Source of the DNA: Bacteroidota bacterium
Lineage (GTDB): Bacteria; Bacteroidota; Bacteroidia; Cytophagales; Cytophagaceae
Direction: 5' to 3'
Assembly: GCA_023428135.1 (NCBI GenBank)
Contig: JAEYZG010000039.1
Location: 1 to 64,000, forward strand
DNA length: 64,000 nucleotides
Below, piece after piece: positions 50,939 to 60,062 of the stretch (the stretch's first letter is position 1; each line of letters opens with the position of its first letter). Made by a program: the position numbers and the translations under genes. The notes below the pieces were generated by a model, which saw only the letters and a program-made list of their open reading frames with translations, searched no databases and was not told where the DNA came from.

Positions 50939-53536
50939 GTGAAGTACTCAATCGTTTTTTGTGTTCTATTAGCGTTTTCTAATATCATTTTTGCTCAGAC
51001 CCTGCCATCAGGTGAGAAAACTGCTATACATACTCCTTCAAAAGGTAAAGGTAAGATTGAAGGCGTTATTAAAGATTCTGCCAATAGTGCATCCGTTCCT
51101 TTTGCAACTGTTGCAATAATAAGCCAGGAATCGGGGAATCCTGTAAATGGTACAATGGCAGACGAAAATGGTAAATTTGAAATTACTAAAATTGACGCGG
51201 GGGGCTATGATATAGAAATTTCCTTTATCGGTTATGATACGAAAGTAATAAAAGGAATCTCTGTTTCTGAAGGCAAAGAACATATTGAACTTGGCGAAAT
51301 AAAACTAAGTCAGACTGTTCAACAATTAAAAGAAGTTACTATAGTTGGAGAAAAGTCAATTTTTGAAGAAAAGGTAGATCGCACTGTTTATAATGCAGAA
51401 AATGATGCAGGGAATAAAGGTGGTGATGCAACAGATGTACTAAGAAAGGTACCAATGCTTTCTGTTGATCTTGATGGGAATGTCTCCCTTAGAGGTAGTG
51501 AAAATGTAAAAGTCCTTATAAATAATAAGCCATCGACAATCACTGCTACAAGTGTTGCAGACGCACTAAGACAGATACCAGCAGATATGATTAAGTCCGT
51601 TGAAGTGATTACTTCTCCATCTGCTAAATACGATGCGGAAGGATCTGCAGGTATTATTAACATCATAACTAAAAAGAATAATCTGCAAGGTGCTATGGTG
51701 AGTATTGATGGTAGTGTTGGATTAAGGGCATCTAGTTTGGGTTTAAACGGCAGTTATAGAAAAGGAAAAATGGGATTTTCTCTAGGGGGAAATGGAAGAT
51801 GGAGTTACAATACACCGGGAAGTTTTAGAAACACTCAGACAACCATTAGTGAAACAGGAGTGGTAAATGAAAATACTCAATATGCAAATACTAGAAATTT
51901 CCATGGCTATGGCAATTATCAATTTGGATGGGACTATGACATTGATAAGTATAACTTACTGACAGCCTCTGCCAAGTTTGGCTTCAGAAATGGTAAGAAC
52001 TATCAGGATGATCTTACTACAGAAACTTATCAGGGGGGAATATTGGAGAATATAGGAATAAGAAATGTCTTCTCTAAAAACAACAATACTAACCTTGACT
52101 TTAATATAAATTATACTCGCCTTTTTAAGAAACCTATGAGGGAGTTAAGTTTTATGGCTTTGTACAGCAGGAACAAAAGCGTTAATGACTTTACCAATTC
52201 CATCATGGACAATTTAGGTCTAACAACAGTAAGCAGGATAAAAAACTTAAATGATAGTTATAATCAGGAAGCTACATTCCAGGCAGATTATCAGACTCCA
52301 ATAGACTCTACAGTTATGCTTGAGGTTGGAGTGAAGAATATATACAGAAACGTTACTAGTGATTATAAATATTTCTCAGCTCCAGGCAGTGAGGGGCCCT
52401 TTTCTGAGTTGAGTAATAATAATTTGAGTAACAGACTTAATTATAATCAGAATGTAGCCTCTGCATATAGCGCAGCAACTGTGTCCTTTAAAAAAGTATA
52501 CAGTGCAAAAGTCGGTTTGAGATATGAATACACCACCATTGATGCAAGACTTCAAAGCGGGGGCGGTTCTATTGATATTCCATCATACGGAGTACTTGTT
52601 CCAAGTATCAACCTATCAAGAAAACTGAAAAGCGGAAACATTGTCAAAGCTTCATATAACAGAAGAATTCAGAGACCTTCATTAAGATATCTGAATCCCA
52701 ATCTTCAGGCAGCTAATCCTCTTAATGTATCTTTTGGTAATCCCAACCTTGACCCGGAATACACCAACAATTTTGAATTGGCTTACAATGCTTATATTAA
52801 AAGAAGCTCTTTGACGATTTCTACTTTTGCAAAAAACTCTAATAATGCCATTCAAAGCGTAAGAAATGTAAAGGGAGATACCATCGTTACTACTTACCAG
52901 AATATAGGAAGCGAAAACACTTATGGCTTCAGTATTTTTGCCAATGTTAAGTTATCGGATAAGTTTAGTTTAAACGGGGGAACGGATATGTATTATGCTG
53001 TATTAAGAAACAATGTGCCTGACCCTATTTATAATGCAAACAATGAGGGATGGGTTGCTAACTATAGATTAATGGCATCTTATAAATTACCTAAAAGCTG
53101 GGAAGCACAGTTGTTTGGTTTTTATAGAGGAAGAAAAGTGCAATTGCAAGGCTATCAGGGAGGATTTGGTATATATAGTCTTACTTTCAGAAAACAACTT
53201 AAAGATAGTAAAGGAAGTATAGGATTGGGAGCAGAAAACTTCTTTAACACTTCATTCAGAATCAGAAGTGAGCTGGTGTCTCCTGTTATCAATCAGAAGA
53301 GTACTAATGTCCTTCATAATATGAACTTTAAGGTAACCTTCTCTTATAAAATAGGGAAGATGACTATGGAGGATGCAAAACCTAAAAAGAGAAGGAAGCT
53401 TATCAATAATGATGACCTGAAAGATGGAGGCGGAGGTGATGGAACTAATATGTCTGATGTGCCTTCCGGCAGTCAGAGTGGTAGTGAGCAACGCCAGGGA
53501 CCGGTAAGGGGGAAAGGAAGCGGAAAAGGCAAATAA
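50939..53536 (+). CDS. Outer-membrane beta-barrel protein (OMP_b-brl_3, TonB-receptor-like)
   Basis: 865 residues starting with GTG. A signal peptide ends IIFAQ near residue 20. The carboxypeptidase regulatory-like domain covers about 38-115 (KIEGVIKDSANSASVPFATVAI...). A plug follows at about 125-235, with YNAENDAGNKGGDATDVLRKVPMLSVDLDGNVSLRG and VLINNKPS. The barrel runs to about 820, and the C-terminus is a Lys/Arg/Gly-rich tail (KPKKRRKL..., GPVRGKGSGKGK). This domain order is that of the OMP_b-brl_3 family; the ligand is unknown. Confidence 0.9.
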   Translation: MKYSIVFCVLLAFSNIIFAQTLPSGEKTAIHTPSKGKGKIEGVIKDSANSASVPFATVAIISQESGNPVNGTMADENGKFEITKIDAGGYDIEISFIGYDTKVIKGISVSEGKEHIELGEIKLSQTVQQLKEVTIVGEKSIFEEKVDRTVYNAENDAGNKGGDATDVLRKVPMLSVDLDGNVSLRGSENVKVLINNKPSTITATSVADALRQIPADMIKSVEVITSPSAKYDAEGSAGIINIITKKNNLQGAMVSIDGSVGLRASSLGLNGSYRKGKMGFSLGGNGRWSYNTPGSFRNTQTTISETGVVNENTQYANTRNFHGYGNYQFGWDYDIDKYNLLTASAKFGFRNGKNYQDDLTTETYQGGILENIGIRNVFSKNNNTNLDFNINYTRLFKKPMRELSFMALYSRNKSVNDFTNSIMDNLGLTTVSRIKNLNDSYNQEATFQADYQTPIDSTVMLEVGVKNIYRNVTSDYKYFSAPGSEGPFSELSNNNLSNRLNYNQNVASAYSAATVSFKKVYSAKVGLRYEYTTIDARLQSGGGSIDIPSYGVLVPSINLSRKLKSGNIVKASYNRRIQRPSLRYLNPNLQAANPLNVSFGNPNLDPEYTNNFELAYNAYIKRSSLTISTFAKNSNNAIQSVRNVKGDTIVTTYQNIGSENTYGFSIFANVKLSDKFSLNGGTDMYYAVLRNNVPDPIYNANNEGWVANYRLMASYKLPKSWEAQLFGFYRGRKVQLQGYQGGFGIYSLTFRKQLKDSKGSIGLGAENFFNTSFRIRSELVSPVINQKSTNVLHNMNFKVTFSYKIGKMTMEDAKPKKRRKLINNDDLKDGGGGDGTNMSDVPSGSQSGSEQRQGPVRGKGSGKGK

Positions 53537-53550
53537 TTATAATATTTACT

Positions 53551-53597
53551 CCGATAAGAAAGTGATATTTTATGCTCTTTCTTATCGGTTTTTTTCT
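53551..53597 (+). terminator. Terminator of the barrel protein gene
   Basis: CCGATAAGAAAG and CTTTCTTATCGG pair over 12 bp, followed by TTTTTTTC. Confidence 0.88.
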
Positions 53598-53653
53598 TAG
53601 GCGTTTCAATTTTTTACTTTGATGAAAAGATCATTTTTGAGTTTATTATTTTT

Positions 53654-54710
53654 AATGCGTATCGGTGACTTTGCCACAACGCAAATGGATTGCGAGGTAA
53701 GCTATCATATTTGTACTTATCCAAAAGGTTTAAGATATGAAATTGATAGAATTTATTGCGCAATTTCCAGATGAGTTGTCCTGTAAATCATTCTTTAAGC
53801 AAAAAAGAGAACAAGAAGGCATAACCTGCAAAAAATGTGGAAGTAAAGCACATTATTGGCTGCAGTCTAAGGAGATGTATCAATGCAGGAATAACACTTG
53901 CAGGTTCAGAACTAGCCTAAAAAGTGGTACCGTAATGGAAAATACGAAGTTGTCTTTTCAATATTGGTTTTTGGCCATGCACTTAATGACAGCCACAAAA
54001 AAATCAATTTCATCTCTGGAATTGCAGCGACAGCTTGGGCATAAATACTATGAGCCTGTGTGGGCCATGATGCATAAGATAAGACGAGTAATGTCCAAAA
54101 GAGATGACTTGTATAAATTAAACAAAGCCGTTGAGTTGGATGAAGGTTTTTTCTCTATCGCTCATGTTCTTGAGGTGGATGAACTTACCGGTAAGATAGA
54201 AAAACTTAAAAGAGGAAAAGGCAGTCAACGAAAAGCCAAAGTGCTTGTGATGGCATCATTTGATAGAGTGCCAATGCAAAAACAAAAAAAGCACAAGCAG
54301 AAAACCAAGGTGAAATACATAAAAATGAAGGTAGTAGAGGATCTTGCCGCAAGTACCATAAATACCGAGGTGTCAAAATCCATCAACCCGGATGCAGAAA
54401 CAATAACAGATGATTACAAATCCTATAACAAACTAAGCGAAGTTGTCAGGAAAAACACAGTCTACAATATGGCTTATACGGAAGTGGAAAAGGTGTTGCC
54501 CTGGGTACACAAGGCGATCGCCAATTCCAAAAACCTCTTGAAGGCTATTCATCATTGTATATGGGGGGATTACCTGCAAAACTATTTAGATGAATTCTGC
54601 TATAAGTTTAACAGGAGGTACTTTGGTACAAATGTATTTGAAAGAACCATTATTGCGGCAGTTAGTGAACATTGGTACTAATTCTTGTGGCAAGGTTCCG
54701 GATACGCATT
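53654..54710 (+). mobile_element. IS1595-family insertion sequence
   Basis: A complete 1057-bp element. The inverted repeats start AATGCGTATC at 53654 and end GATACGCATT at 54710; similarity continues through TTGCCACAA on both sides, about 26 bp with a few mismatches. An 8-bp target duplication, TTATTTTT, flanks it at 53646-53653 and 54711-54718. It encodes one transposase. The perfect duplication points to a recent insertion. Confidence 0.92.
53737..54681 (+). CDS. IS1595-family transposase
   Basis: A 314-residue DDE-type transposase. An N-terminal zinc ribbon (CKKCG near residues 29-33, CRNNTC near 54-59) binds DNA. The catalytic acids are in VELDEGFF near 141 and TITDDYKSY near 227. The C-terminal HKAIANSKNLLKAIHHCIWGD...YLDEFCYKFNRR is the conserved ISXO2-like end. 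It is complete, with no frameshift, so the element may still be active. Confidence 0.9.
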   Translation: MKLIEFIAQFPDELSCKSFFKQKREQEGITCKKCGSKAHYWLQSKEMYQCRNNTCRFRTSLKSGTVMENTKLSFQYWFLAMHLMTATKKSISSLELQRQLGHKYYEPVWAMMHKIRRVMSKRDDLYKLNKAVELDEGFFSIAHVLEVDELTGKIEKLKRGKGSQRKAKVLVMASFDRVPMQKQKKHKQKTKVKYIKMKVVEDLAASTINTEVSKSINPDAETITDDYKSYNKLSEVVRKNTVYNMAYTEVEKVLPWVHKAIANSKNLLKAIHHCIWGDYLQNYLDEFCYKFNRRYFGTNVFERTIIAAVSEHWY

Positions 54711-55367
54711 TTATTTTTATTGATGGCTTTTAATTCTTATTCCCAGAATGTAATTGATTTGTTATTGATGTTATCTAAATCATATTCACTTTCAGAAATG
54801 TTGATGTGGTGAAAAGTGCATTGTATGAATATGAAAATCAAAGTTATATCCAAGGGCCTTTTGAATTAAGGTTTGATAAAATTGATTTAAAGAATGGCTA
54901 TATAAGGGGTAGATTTATATCAGGAGAATTATTTGAATTTAGTCTATGTTATTGGAGTTTATCTAATGGTGAAAAATTGATAGGATATGAGGTTTACCAA
55001 TGTGCAACAGTTTGTTATTCTGAATTGAATTTTTATACTTATTCCTCTTCAAGAGAAATACAAAAATGTGATAAAGCATTATTGCCAAGTCCTATCATTT
55101 TGAAAGGTGAGTTTTTTGATTATGAGCAAATGGAGGCTGAGTTTCCAAATGACATTGACAGGTTAAAAAGGGAAGTTGGTTTTGAATGCAGAATATATTT
55201 GCCTCATTATGGAAAAAATATAAAGGTATATTTTGAACCTTATTTAGATGGTGTCAGTGATGAGACTGCAAATATGATGAGGTATAAAGAGCGGAGAAAG
55301 GGAATAGAGCTTAAATGGAAAAATGGTCATTTTGAGAGAGGTGACTGGATTATGGGAGAATAATAAG

Positions 55368-55393
55368 GGGCTCCTATGTTTACTTATGAGCCC
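55368..55393. terminator. Hairpin GGGCTC/GAGCCC between convergent genes
   Basis: A 6-bp GC stem with a 14-nt loop lies five bases after the stop of the plus-strand frame and 14 bases before the stop of the minus-strand haem-binding gene. Confidence 0.6.
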
Positions 55394-55406
55394 ATTATCT
55401 TTAATA

Positions 55407-55868
55407 CTATAATCCCGAAGCTTGCAATTTAGCTCTCTCTCTATTTACCCATTCGATAATTTCCTGAGTCTGGCTTTCATTTAGCTTTGCCTCCGAATGC
55501 ATGATCAGATAACTGGAAAGTGGCATATCATGTTTTTCAACTTCTTCAGCAGTCTCCTCTAGTTTATGATCAATCTTCTTTTTGGTATATTTTGAAAAGT
55601 CTGAAAAATTTAAATGCTTTTTACCATCCTTTATATGGTCTGCAAGGAACCATCCAAAAGGCATGATCTCTGAATATAAAGGGTAATTGGTATGATTCGA
55701 ATGACAATCGTAACAAGAGGTCTTCAGGATTTTTAATGTACTTTCCGGAACATCAACATGGTGTGTTACATCATTTGGAGTATCTGCTAAGCCTTGATTT
55801 TTTTCTGGTCTAACAAGCTGAATTGCAATAAGCAGGAGCAGTGCTCCATAAATAATTTTTTTCTTCAT
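55407..55868 (-). CDS. Haem-binding domain protein (Haem_bd)
   Basis: 153 residues. An N-terminal membrane anchor or signal (KIIYGALLLLIAIQLV) is followed by the haem-binding domain with SCYDCHSNHTNYPLY near residues 51-65 (CxxCH-type ligand) and the downstream MPLSSYLIMH. Such proteins sit in the periplasm and pass electrons or bind haem. The minus-strand gene at 55900 starts 32 bases upstream and is likely co-transcribed. Confidence 0.85.
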   Translation of the reverse strand: MKKKIIYGALLLLIAIQLVRPEKNQGLADTPNDVTHHVDVPESTLKILKTSCYDCHSNHTNYPLYSEIMPFGWFLADHIKDGKKHLNFSDFSKYTKKKIDHKLEETAEEVEKHDMPLSSYLIMHSEAKLNESQTQEIIEWVNRERAKLQASGL

Positions 55869-55899
55869 TTAAGGTGGAATAATACAAATCTAAATATCA

Positions 55900-56289
55900 T
55901 TAAAAGTCGATCAGATTGGTTGAACCTTCTCTTTCTCCGTGTCTTACTCTCTCTTTAGTCTTTACTTTACTCTTTTGTTCCTCGATATACTTCAGGTATT
56001 CCTGATAGTTAAAAGGCGAAAGCACTTGCTTTACACTCATATCTCTGTTTTGCGCTATCGCTTTAGCAAACTTTTCGTTGTCTTTGCCTCGATTGAGTTG
56101 TTTTTCAGAAAAGTATTTATTAAAAATAAGGATGAGGGAATCTTTTTTCTGAGGAGCAAGCAGCATGCGGTCATTAAGCTCTTGTACAGTCTTTTCTGCT
56201 ATTTTTTGGGGATCAAAATTATTTTGTGAAAATGACTGAATTGAAAGAAGCAACATAAGAAAGGTTGTTGCTATATGTAATATTCTCAT
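55900..56289 (-). CDS. Hypothetical secreted protein
   Basis: 129 residues with a signal peptide ending SIQSFSQ. The helical mature part (AEKTVQELNDRMLLAPQKKDSLILIFNKYFSEKQ) resembles the small helical Spy/CpxP-like or DUF3347-type periplasmic proteins, but that is only a composition-level impression. It lies upstream of the haem-binding gene on the same strand. Confidence 0.55.
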   Translation of the reverse strand: MRILHIATTFLMLLLSIQSFSQNNFDPQKIAEKTVQELNDRMLLAPQKKDSLILIFNKYFSEKQLNRGKDNEKFAKAIAQNRDMSVKQVLSPFNYQEYLKYIEEQKSKVKTKERVRHGEREGSTNLIDF

Positions 56290-56486
56290 GCGTAAATATA
56301 TAATATTGGTTAGTTAAAGATAAAAATTTTTTGGTTGTAATTCTGAAGTCGACTGGTAAAATTAAAGTTTAGGTGTTGAAAAATGCAAATATGTATTTTA
56401 CATTAGGCTACTGGAATCCTTGTGAAATAAGGGAAACCAAATTTGTTAGTACTATTGTTGAATATCAGTGGGTTAAATGTATTGAA

Positions 56487-57479
56487 ATGTATATAAGTGT
56501 TTTAGATCAGTCACATATCCCTAAGGGGGGAACAGCAGAGCAGGCGCTTGCTGCTACAATAGAATTGGCAAAGCTTGCTGATAACTTAGGATATCAAAGG
56601 TTTTGGGTTTCAGAACATCACAATATGTATTCTGTTGCAGGTTCATCGCCGGAAGTATTATTGGGTTATCTGGCAGCTCAGACGAAAAAAATCAGAATAG
56701 GGTCTGGTGGTGTTATGTTGCCTCATTACAGTGCATTAAAAGTGGCTGAAAATTTCAGAATACTGGAGGCTCTGGCTCCCGGTCGGATAGATCTGGGGGT
56801 AGGTCGGGCTCCCGGAGGAGACAGACTTACAGCTTCATTGCTTAATCCACATAATCATTTCAGTGAACAGGATTTTATAGAGCAGCTTCAGGATCTGCAA
56901 GGTTATCTGAGTGATTCTCTTAAGTCTGAATCAGATAAGGGGAAGGTGTTGGCAACTCCCGTTGTTAAAGGCATTCCGGAGCAGTGGGTATTAAGTTCCA
57001 GTGGACAAAGCGGTCTGTTTGCTGCACATTTGGGAATGGCATTTGCTTTTGCTCATTTTATTAATCCTAACGGAGGAGCAAGGGCTGTAGAAGTTTACAG
57101 GAACTATTTTAAACCTTCCGAACAACTCAGAGTGCCAAGGGTACTTGTGGCCCTTTTTATGTTTTGCTCCGATTCGAAGGAAAGGAATGAACAAGTGAAA
57201 GCTGTTTTGAATTACAGATTCTTGCAGCTTGAAACAAAAGGCCGGTTTGATCCTGTTACCTTCGAAGAAATAAAGGATGTTAAATACAGTCCGGCTGAGG
57301 AGCAAAGGATTGCTTTTAACAGTCTACGCTTTGCAATAGGTACTCCGGAAGAGCTGAGGAAGCAGCTGACAATACTTGCCGATGAATATGATGTTAATGA
57401 GATTATGGCTGTAAATGCAGCATTTGATTTTGAGGACAGGCTAAAATCTTATGAGTTATTTGCCAGTGTTTTTAAGTAA
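56487..57479 (+). CDS. LLM-class (luciferase-like) flavin-dependent oxidoreductase
   Basis: 330 residues from the ATG at 56487, which gives the family's usual start (MYISVLDQSHIPKGGTAEQAL). An ATG 114 bases upstream would add an unlikely leader. The TIM barrel shows FWVSEHHNMYSVAGSSPEVLL, IRIGSGGVMLPHYSALKVAE, APGRIDLGVGRAPGGDR and FAIGTPEELRKQL. It is a flavin monooxygenase of the F420/FMN luciferase type; the substrate is unknown. Monocistronic. Confidence 0.9.
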   Translation: MYISVLDQSHIPKGGTAEQALAATIELAKLADNLGYQRFWVSEHHNMYSVAGSSPEVLLGYLAAQTKKIRIGSGGVMLPHYSALKVAENFRILEALAPGRIDLGVGRAPGGDRLTASLLNPHNHFSEQDFIEQLQDLQGYLSDSLKSESDKGKVLATPVVKGIPEQWVLSSSGQSGLFAAHLGMAFAFAHFINPNGGARAVEVYRNYFKPSEQLRVPRVLVALFMFCSDSKERNEQVKAVLNYRFLQLETKGRFDPVTFEEIKDVKYSPAEEQRIAFNSLRFAIGTPEELRKQLTILADEYDVNEIMAVNAAFDFEDRLKSYELFASVFK

Positions 57480-57587
57480 AATCTGTAATTTGAATTGAGG
57501 TTTGAATTCATCAAATCTGGATCTTTTGCTGCAGACTTTGTCATAGCCGGTCTGTCTGGTATTCTTCCTTCTTCTGCTGATTGAAAC

Positions 57588-57622
57588 TATCCTTGCAAAA
57601 AGATGAATCTTTTGCAAGGATA
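57588..57622. terminator. Bidirectional terminator between LLM gene and cynS
   Basis: TATCCTTGCAAAA and TTTTGCAAGGATA pair perfectly over 13 bp, between convergent genes. Confidence 0.85.
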
Positions 57623-57648
57623 ATAGTGTATGCATGTAATATATTTTA

Positions 57649-58092
57649 TTACCATTTCTTATATGGTAGAAACTTTCCGTTCATTGTCACGACAACTCGG
57701 TTTCCTTTGGGGTCTTCTACTTTATCAACGTTCATTGTAAAATCAATAGCACTCATAATTCCGTCACCCATTTTTTCCTGAATTACTTCTTTAAGGGTAG
57801 GTCCATAAACAAAACAAATTTCAAAAAATCTGTATATAAGAGGATCTGTAGATATTTCCTGTCCAGATCCTTTGCTTGGGAATATTTGTAATGTTTGTAC
57901 TACTTCAGAACTTAGATCCAGAAAAGTCCCCAGTTTCTCTGCTTCTGTTTTAGAAAGTGTGTTTTGGCCAAGACACGCAGATGTTGTAAAAACTTCAGAA
58001 AGACCAATGCATTTGGATATTTCAGTCCATGTGGTTTTCTTCTTTGCTTTTGCTGCAATAATGGCTTCGGTCATTTCGATTTTGCTGATCAT
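57649..58092 (-). CDS. cynS: Cyanate hydratase (cyanase)
   Basis: Converts cyanate and bicarbonate to ammonia and CO2. The 147 residues fit the family. The C-terminal catalytic half has DPLIYRFFEICFVYGPTLKEVIQEKMGDGIMSAIDF, including the conserved Arg, Glu and Ser, and the N-terminal helical domain dimerises. The AraC-type regulator 65 bases upstream on the same strand is its likely controller. Ammonia released here could feed the two ammonium pathways of the window. Confidence 0.94.
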   Translation of the reverse strand: MISKIEMTEAIIAAKAKKKTTWTEISKCIGLSEVFTTSACLGQNTLSKTEAEKLGTFLDLSSEVVQTLQIFPSKGSGQEISTDPLIYRFFEICFVYGPTLKEVIQEKMGDGIMSAIDFTMNVDKVEDPKGNRVVVTMNGKFLPYKKW

Positions 58093-58157
58093 AATTAATT
58101 TAATAAAGGGTTATGGTATAATTTTAAAGTCTGCGTCAAAAGTCAAGCCAAGGAGTT

Positions 58158-59054
58158 TTAACTGATGCATTCTGAAAGTTGTACTATCCTGAATTGCTCT
58201 GGAGTCATGTTAGTCAGCTTTCTGAATAATCTTATGAAATATGAGTTATCCGTATAATTGAGACTGGATGCAATTGAACTGATTGAATTGTCTGAATAAA
58301 CCAAAAGCCGCTTGGCTTCAAGGATCAATCGTTCCTGTAATAAATCACCCGGAGTTTTATTAAGGGCTTTTTTACATAGCGTATTCAGCTGTTTAATGGA
58401 GATATTCATAATGCTTGCATATTCGGAAATTTGCTTATGCTCCTTATAATGCGCATCAATTAATGTCTCCAGCTTATGCAACTGATTCATCTGGTATTGC
58501 ATAAGACCGGATGCTTGCTGATTTCCGGTATATTTTCTTTCCAGTTCGATCAGCAGCATCTTAAGATTAAGCCTGATAACATCATGGAATAATTTTCTTT
58601 TGTTCAGATACTCATCATCAATCTTTTTAAATATGTTTGAAACCTGTTCAATATCCTCTTCTTTAATCTCCATGCAGGGAGAATTGATATGAGTATAGAA
58701 GAATGGCAGTGTTAAAAGTTTATTGTAATTGAAGTCCAACAGAAAGTATTCTTTGGTAAAGAATAAAATGTATCCATTAATGTCAGAAGATAAATTCCAG
58801 TGATGTACTTGTCCGGGAGATAATAAGAATAAGCTGCCCGCTTTGACTTTATAATTTTTAAAATCAATGCTATGCGTTCCTGATCCCATTGTTATGAAAA
58901 GTAAAATAAAGAAATCATGTCCATGAGGCCTGTCCAGAAACAAATTGTCTTTTAGATGCTTGTCCAAGTTTCTGATGTAGAAACTATTACCACAATGCTG
59001 ACAATGATTGTAATCTTCAAAATTACTGATCGTTAATACTGGCAGATCTTTCAT
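58158..59054 (-). CDS. AraC family transcriptional regulator
   Basis: 298 residues. The N-terminal cupin-like sensing domain (HDFFILLFITMGSGTHSIDF, KAGSLFLLSPGQVHHWN) is followed by the two HTH motifs of the AraC type at about 205-290 (ISEYASIMNISIKQLNTLCKKALNKTPGDLLQERLI, SISSIASSLNYTDNSYFIRLFRKLTNMTPEQFR). A CxxC pair near residue 18-21 is unusual. It is encoded just upstream of cynS, suggesting cyanate or nitrogen control. Confidence 0.9.
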   Translation of the reverse strand: MKDLPVLTISNFEDYNHCQHCGNSFYIRNLDKHLKDNLFLDRPHGHDFFILLFITMGSGTHSIDFKNYKVKAGSLFLLSPGQVHHWNLSSDINGYILFFTKEYFLLDFNYNKLLTLPFFYTHINSPCMEIKEEDIEQVSNIFKKIDDEYLNKRKLFHDVIRLNLKMLLIELERKYTGNQQASGLMQYQMNQLHKLETLIDAHYKEHKQISEYASIMNISIKQLNTLCKKALNKTPGDLLQERLILEAKRLLVYSDNSISSIASSLNYTDNSYFIRLFRKLTNMTPEQFRIVQLSECIS

Positions 59055-59263
59055 ATGATTTCTTTGATTAAAGGTAAAGGATAATTAAAGGAAGTTACAG
59101 GACAAAAAATCCCTTATGTAGGATAAAAATAACTTTTTTAGTTTTTGGTCAAAATTTTAAGGGTATTTATGGTGTTTTTATGTAAAATAAAGATGTTTTG
59201 GTGTTGAAAGTGATGATGTTTTTTGTGTTTAATAGTTTTTTTTGGGGTGTTGTTGTCTTTTTT

Positions 59264-59764
59264 TTAAGGAATGTTGATGTTAGGTTTTAGAACTTGGATT
59301 CCCATATATATGGCGGCAAAAATCCCAGCAAAAAGTAAGAGTGTAGCAATAATCAATGTGAAGGAAACGGGAAACTTGTCTTCATCCGGAAGGAGGCCCT
59401 TATTCATCATATCTTCTCTTTCAATACGGATCTGTTTCATAAACCTTACCTGATAAGCGATTCCAATGACTAGCATTAAGATGCCAAGTATAACAAGGAT
59501 GAATCCTAATGTTTTAGGCATCAGTGATCTCCAATGTTTATGGAATTCCTCCTTTAGGTGCCAGAAAATCTGGAAAATTGTGAATCCGAAACTTATCAGA
59601 GACAGGGAAGTTCGGATAACAGCCATTAATGTTCTGTCTGCGCTCAGACGTGTTCTCTGAAAAGCTAATCCTGTGCGCTGAGATGCAAAAAGAAATGAAG
59701 CATGTACAGGATTTTTAGTAAGAAGTTTGTTAAAGGAAAGTTGGGGTTTATCGTCGTCTTGCAT
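59264..59764 (-). CDS. DUF202 (YidH-like) membrane protein
   Basis: 166 residues. The signature is FLFASQRTGLAFQRTRLSADRTLMAVIRTSLSLISFGFTIFQIF, followed by two further helices (LGFILVILGILMLVIGIAYQV and FTLIIATLLLFAGIFAAIYMG). Three transmembrane segments and a charged N-terminus are typical of DUF202. The function is unknown. Monocistronic. Confidence 0.85.
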   Translation of the reverse strand: MQDDDKPQLSFNKLLTKNPVHASFLFASQRTGLAFQRTRLSADRTLMAVIRTSLSLISFGFTIFQIFWHLKEEFHKHWRSLMPKTLGFILVILGILMLVIGIAYQVRFMKQIRIEREDMMNKGLLPDEDKFPVSFTLIIATLLLFAGIFAAIYMGIQVLKPNINIP

Positions 59765-59983
59765 AATATCCCTATAGTTTCATTGACTTCATTAGTTTGG
59801 ATATAAACTGTTCGTTTGTTGGAATGTTTTTATCCCATAAAAGAGTATATCAAAGGGAAGGGCCAATAATGTAGAGTTATATTAGTTGAAATGAACTTAA
59901 TGTTTATTAACCCAGATTTATTTAAATATCACAATGGTAGAAATTTTTAGCAGGAAATACTTAAAAAAAAATAAGAAAGAAAT

Positions 59984-60032
59984 ATGCCTTCCCAGAGTCT
60001 AAATTTTATAAAATGAAACTTTGGGAAGGCAA
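59984..60032 (-). terminator. Terminator of the MscS-like gene
   Basis: GCCTTCCCA and TGGGAAGGC pair over a long AT-rich loop; on the minus strand the stem is followed by an AT-rich, T-containing tail. It lies 31 bases past the channel gene's stop. The stretch 59765-59983 holds nothing else. Confidence 0.75.
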
Positions 60033-60062
60033 GTTTATAGGAAAAGATTTCTCGAAATATTA

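Larger units (their letters stand above)
53622..55363 (+). pseudogene. Secreted-protein gene disrupted by the IS1595-type element
   Basis: Removing the element and one target copy joins 53622-53653 to 54719 onward. The joined sequence reads MKRSFLSLLFLLMAFNSYSQ, a clean signal peptide with a cleavage site. The body resumes one frame away near 54782, implying a further indel, and runs to 55363. From GTG 54806 that body would be 185 residues (MVKSALYEYENQSYIQGPFELRF...) without a recognisable family. The body lacks an ATG of its own because its start was cut off. It is a dead gene unless the GTG is used. Confidence 0.7.
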
